The translations under genes were made by a program, and so were the position numbers. From an uncultured Fretibacterium sp. (GTDB lineage Bacteria > Synergistota > Synergistia > Synergistales > Aminobacteriaceae), in the NCBI GenBank assembly GCA_937915835.1, contig CALGHA010000018.1, forward strand, positions 1-15,996: a DNA stretch of 15,996 nt. Reading direction: 5' to 3'. Below are positions 15,702-15,996 of this stretch, piece by piece. How positions within the stretch are numbered: the stretch's first letter is position 1; each line of letters begins with the position of its first letter. Under the pieces are notes generated by a model that was not told the origin of the DNA, ran no database searches, and was given only the letters and a program-made list of their open reading frames with translations.

Positions 15702-15996
15702 ATGCGTAAATTTTTAAGCGCGGTTTTGTTAATCTGTCTGCTTTGCGGCTGTTCTTACGGCGAGACACTCAAGAGTGATCGGCTGTTTCAGGTTGCATTG
15801 CTTCAATCCCTCATGCAAGGAGAATATGACGGCGTTGTTACGGTTGGTGAACTTAAAGCGTATGGCGATACCGGCATCGGAACATTTCAGGGAGTTAACG
15901 GTGAGATGATTGTACTTGACGGAAAAGTTTACCGTGCAATCTGGGACGGAAGCGTTGAGATTGCTCCAGATGATGAGACTGTGCCGTTCTCAAACG
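15702..15996 (+). CDS. budA: Alpha-acetolactate decarboxylase with signal peptide (partial, runs off the window)
   Basis: Converts alpha-acetolactate to acetoin, the step before 2,3-butanediol and a way to drain pyruvate without acid. The first 98 residues are visible. Residues 1-17 are a signal sequence (MRKFLSAVLLICLLCGC) that could be a lipoprotein leader with Cys17, or a type I signal cleaved a few residues later. Then come the family features: LFQVALLQSLMQGEYDG, a GDTGIGTFQGVNGEMIVLDGK-type block around residues 53-72, and DGSVEIAPDDETVPFSN. The zinc-binding His residues would lie beyond the window. Most family members are cytoplasmic, but a secreted form is known in Bacillus brevis. It is transcribed away from the two-component genes, which may regulate it. 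Confidence 0.87.
   Translation, partial: MRKFLSAVLLICLLCGCSYGETLKSDRLFQVALLQSLMQGEYDGVVTVGELKAYGDTGIGTFQGVNGEMIVLDGKVYRAIWDGSVEIAPDDETVPFSN

Noticed and set aside
1..15996. tRNA, rRNA, CRISPR array, prophage or insertion sequence
   Set aside because: No cloverleaf-like, regularly spaced repeat or transposase/integrase sequence was seen in either strand.

Overview
The window reads as an anaerobic, probably gut- or host-associated bacterium with moderate GC. A Synergistota or Clostridia-like member is my best guess, from the combination of AprAB-type APS reductase with CysDN, a thiocarboxylate-type homocysteine pathway and a LytS-type two-component pair. The taxonomy is inferred and uncertain.

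Bases 4-10580 are a tightly packed, one-direction sulfur gene island, in this order: sulfate-binding lipoprotein, cysT, cysW, cysA, aprA, aprB, cysD, cysN, metY, a ThiS-like sulfur carrier (HcyS type), a ThiF/E1-like activating enzyme (HcyF type), a JAMM protease (HcyD type), a siroheme sulfite reductase and tusA. If intact, this would be a self-contained route: import sulfate, activate it to APS, reduce it to sulfite and then sulfide, load the sulfur as a thiocarboxylate on a small carrier protein, and let MetY make homocysteine from O-acetylhomoserine. The logic matches the protein-thiocarboxylate methionine pathway known from Wolinella succinogenes.

Most of this island is broken. About thirty lesions are visible from cysT to the sulfite reductase: single-base deletions, in-frame stops, and many internal deletions of roughly 5-55 codons that remove essential motifs. 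Losses include the ABC signature and Walker B of CysA, the nucleotide-binding Gly-rich loop of HcyF, one siroheme/Fe-S ligand block of the sulfite reductase, and the aprA-aprB gene boundary. Only the binding protein, the sulfur carrier, the JAMM protease and TusA keep open frames. Two further genes downstream, a DUF2318 cysteine-rich protein (11998-12329) and an HMA/TauE-SafE/cupredoxin membrane protein (12376-13310), are broken in the same way.

An APC-family amino-acid permease (10573-11997) lies between the broken genes and is intact. The right end is also intact: a LytS-type histidine kinase and an XRE-HTH plus receiver regulator (minus strand, 13645-15518), transcribed away from a signal-peptide-bearing alpha-acetolactate decarboxylase (15702 to the window end). 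The 183-bp divergent intergenic region holds a 10-bp direct repeat that could be a regulator site. Bases 13311-13644 hold no convincing gene.

The intact genes of several kilobases interspersed with the broken ones argue for true gene decay rather than uniform sequencing error, but raw reads or a relative's intact operon would be needed to prove this.
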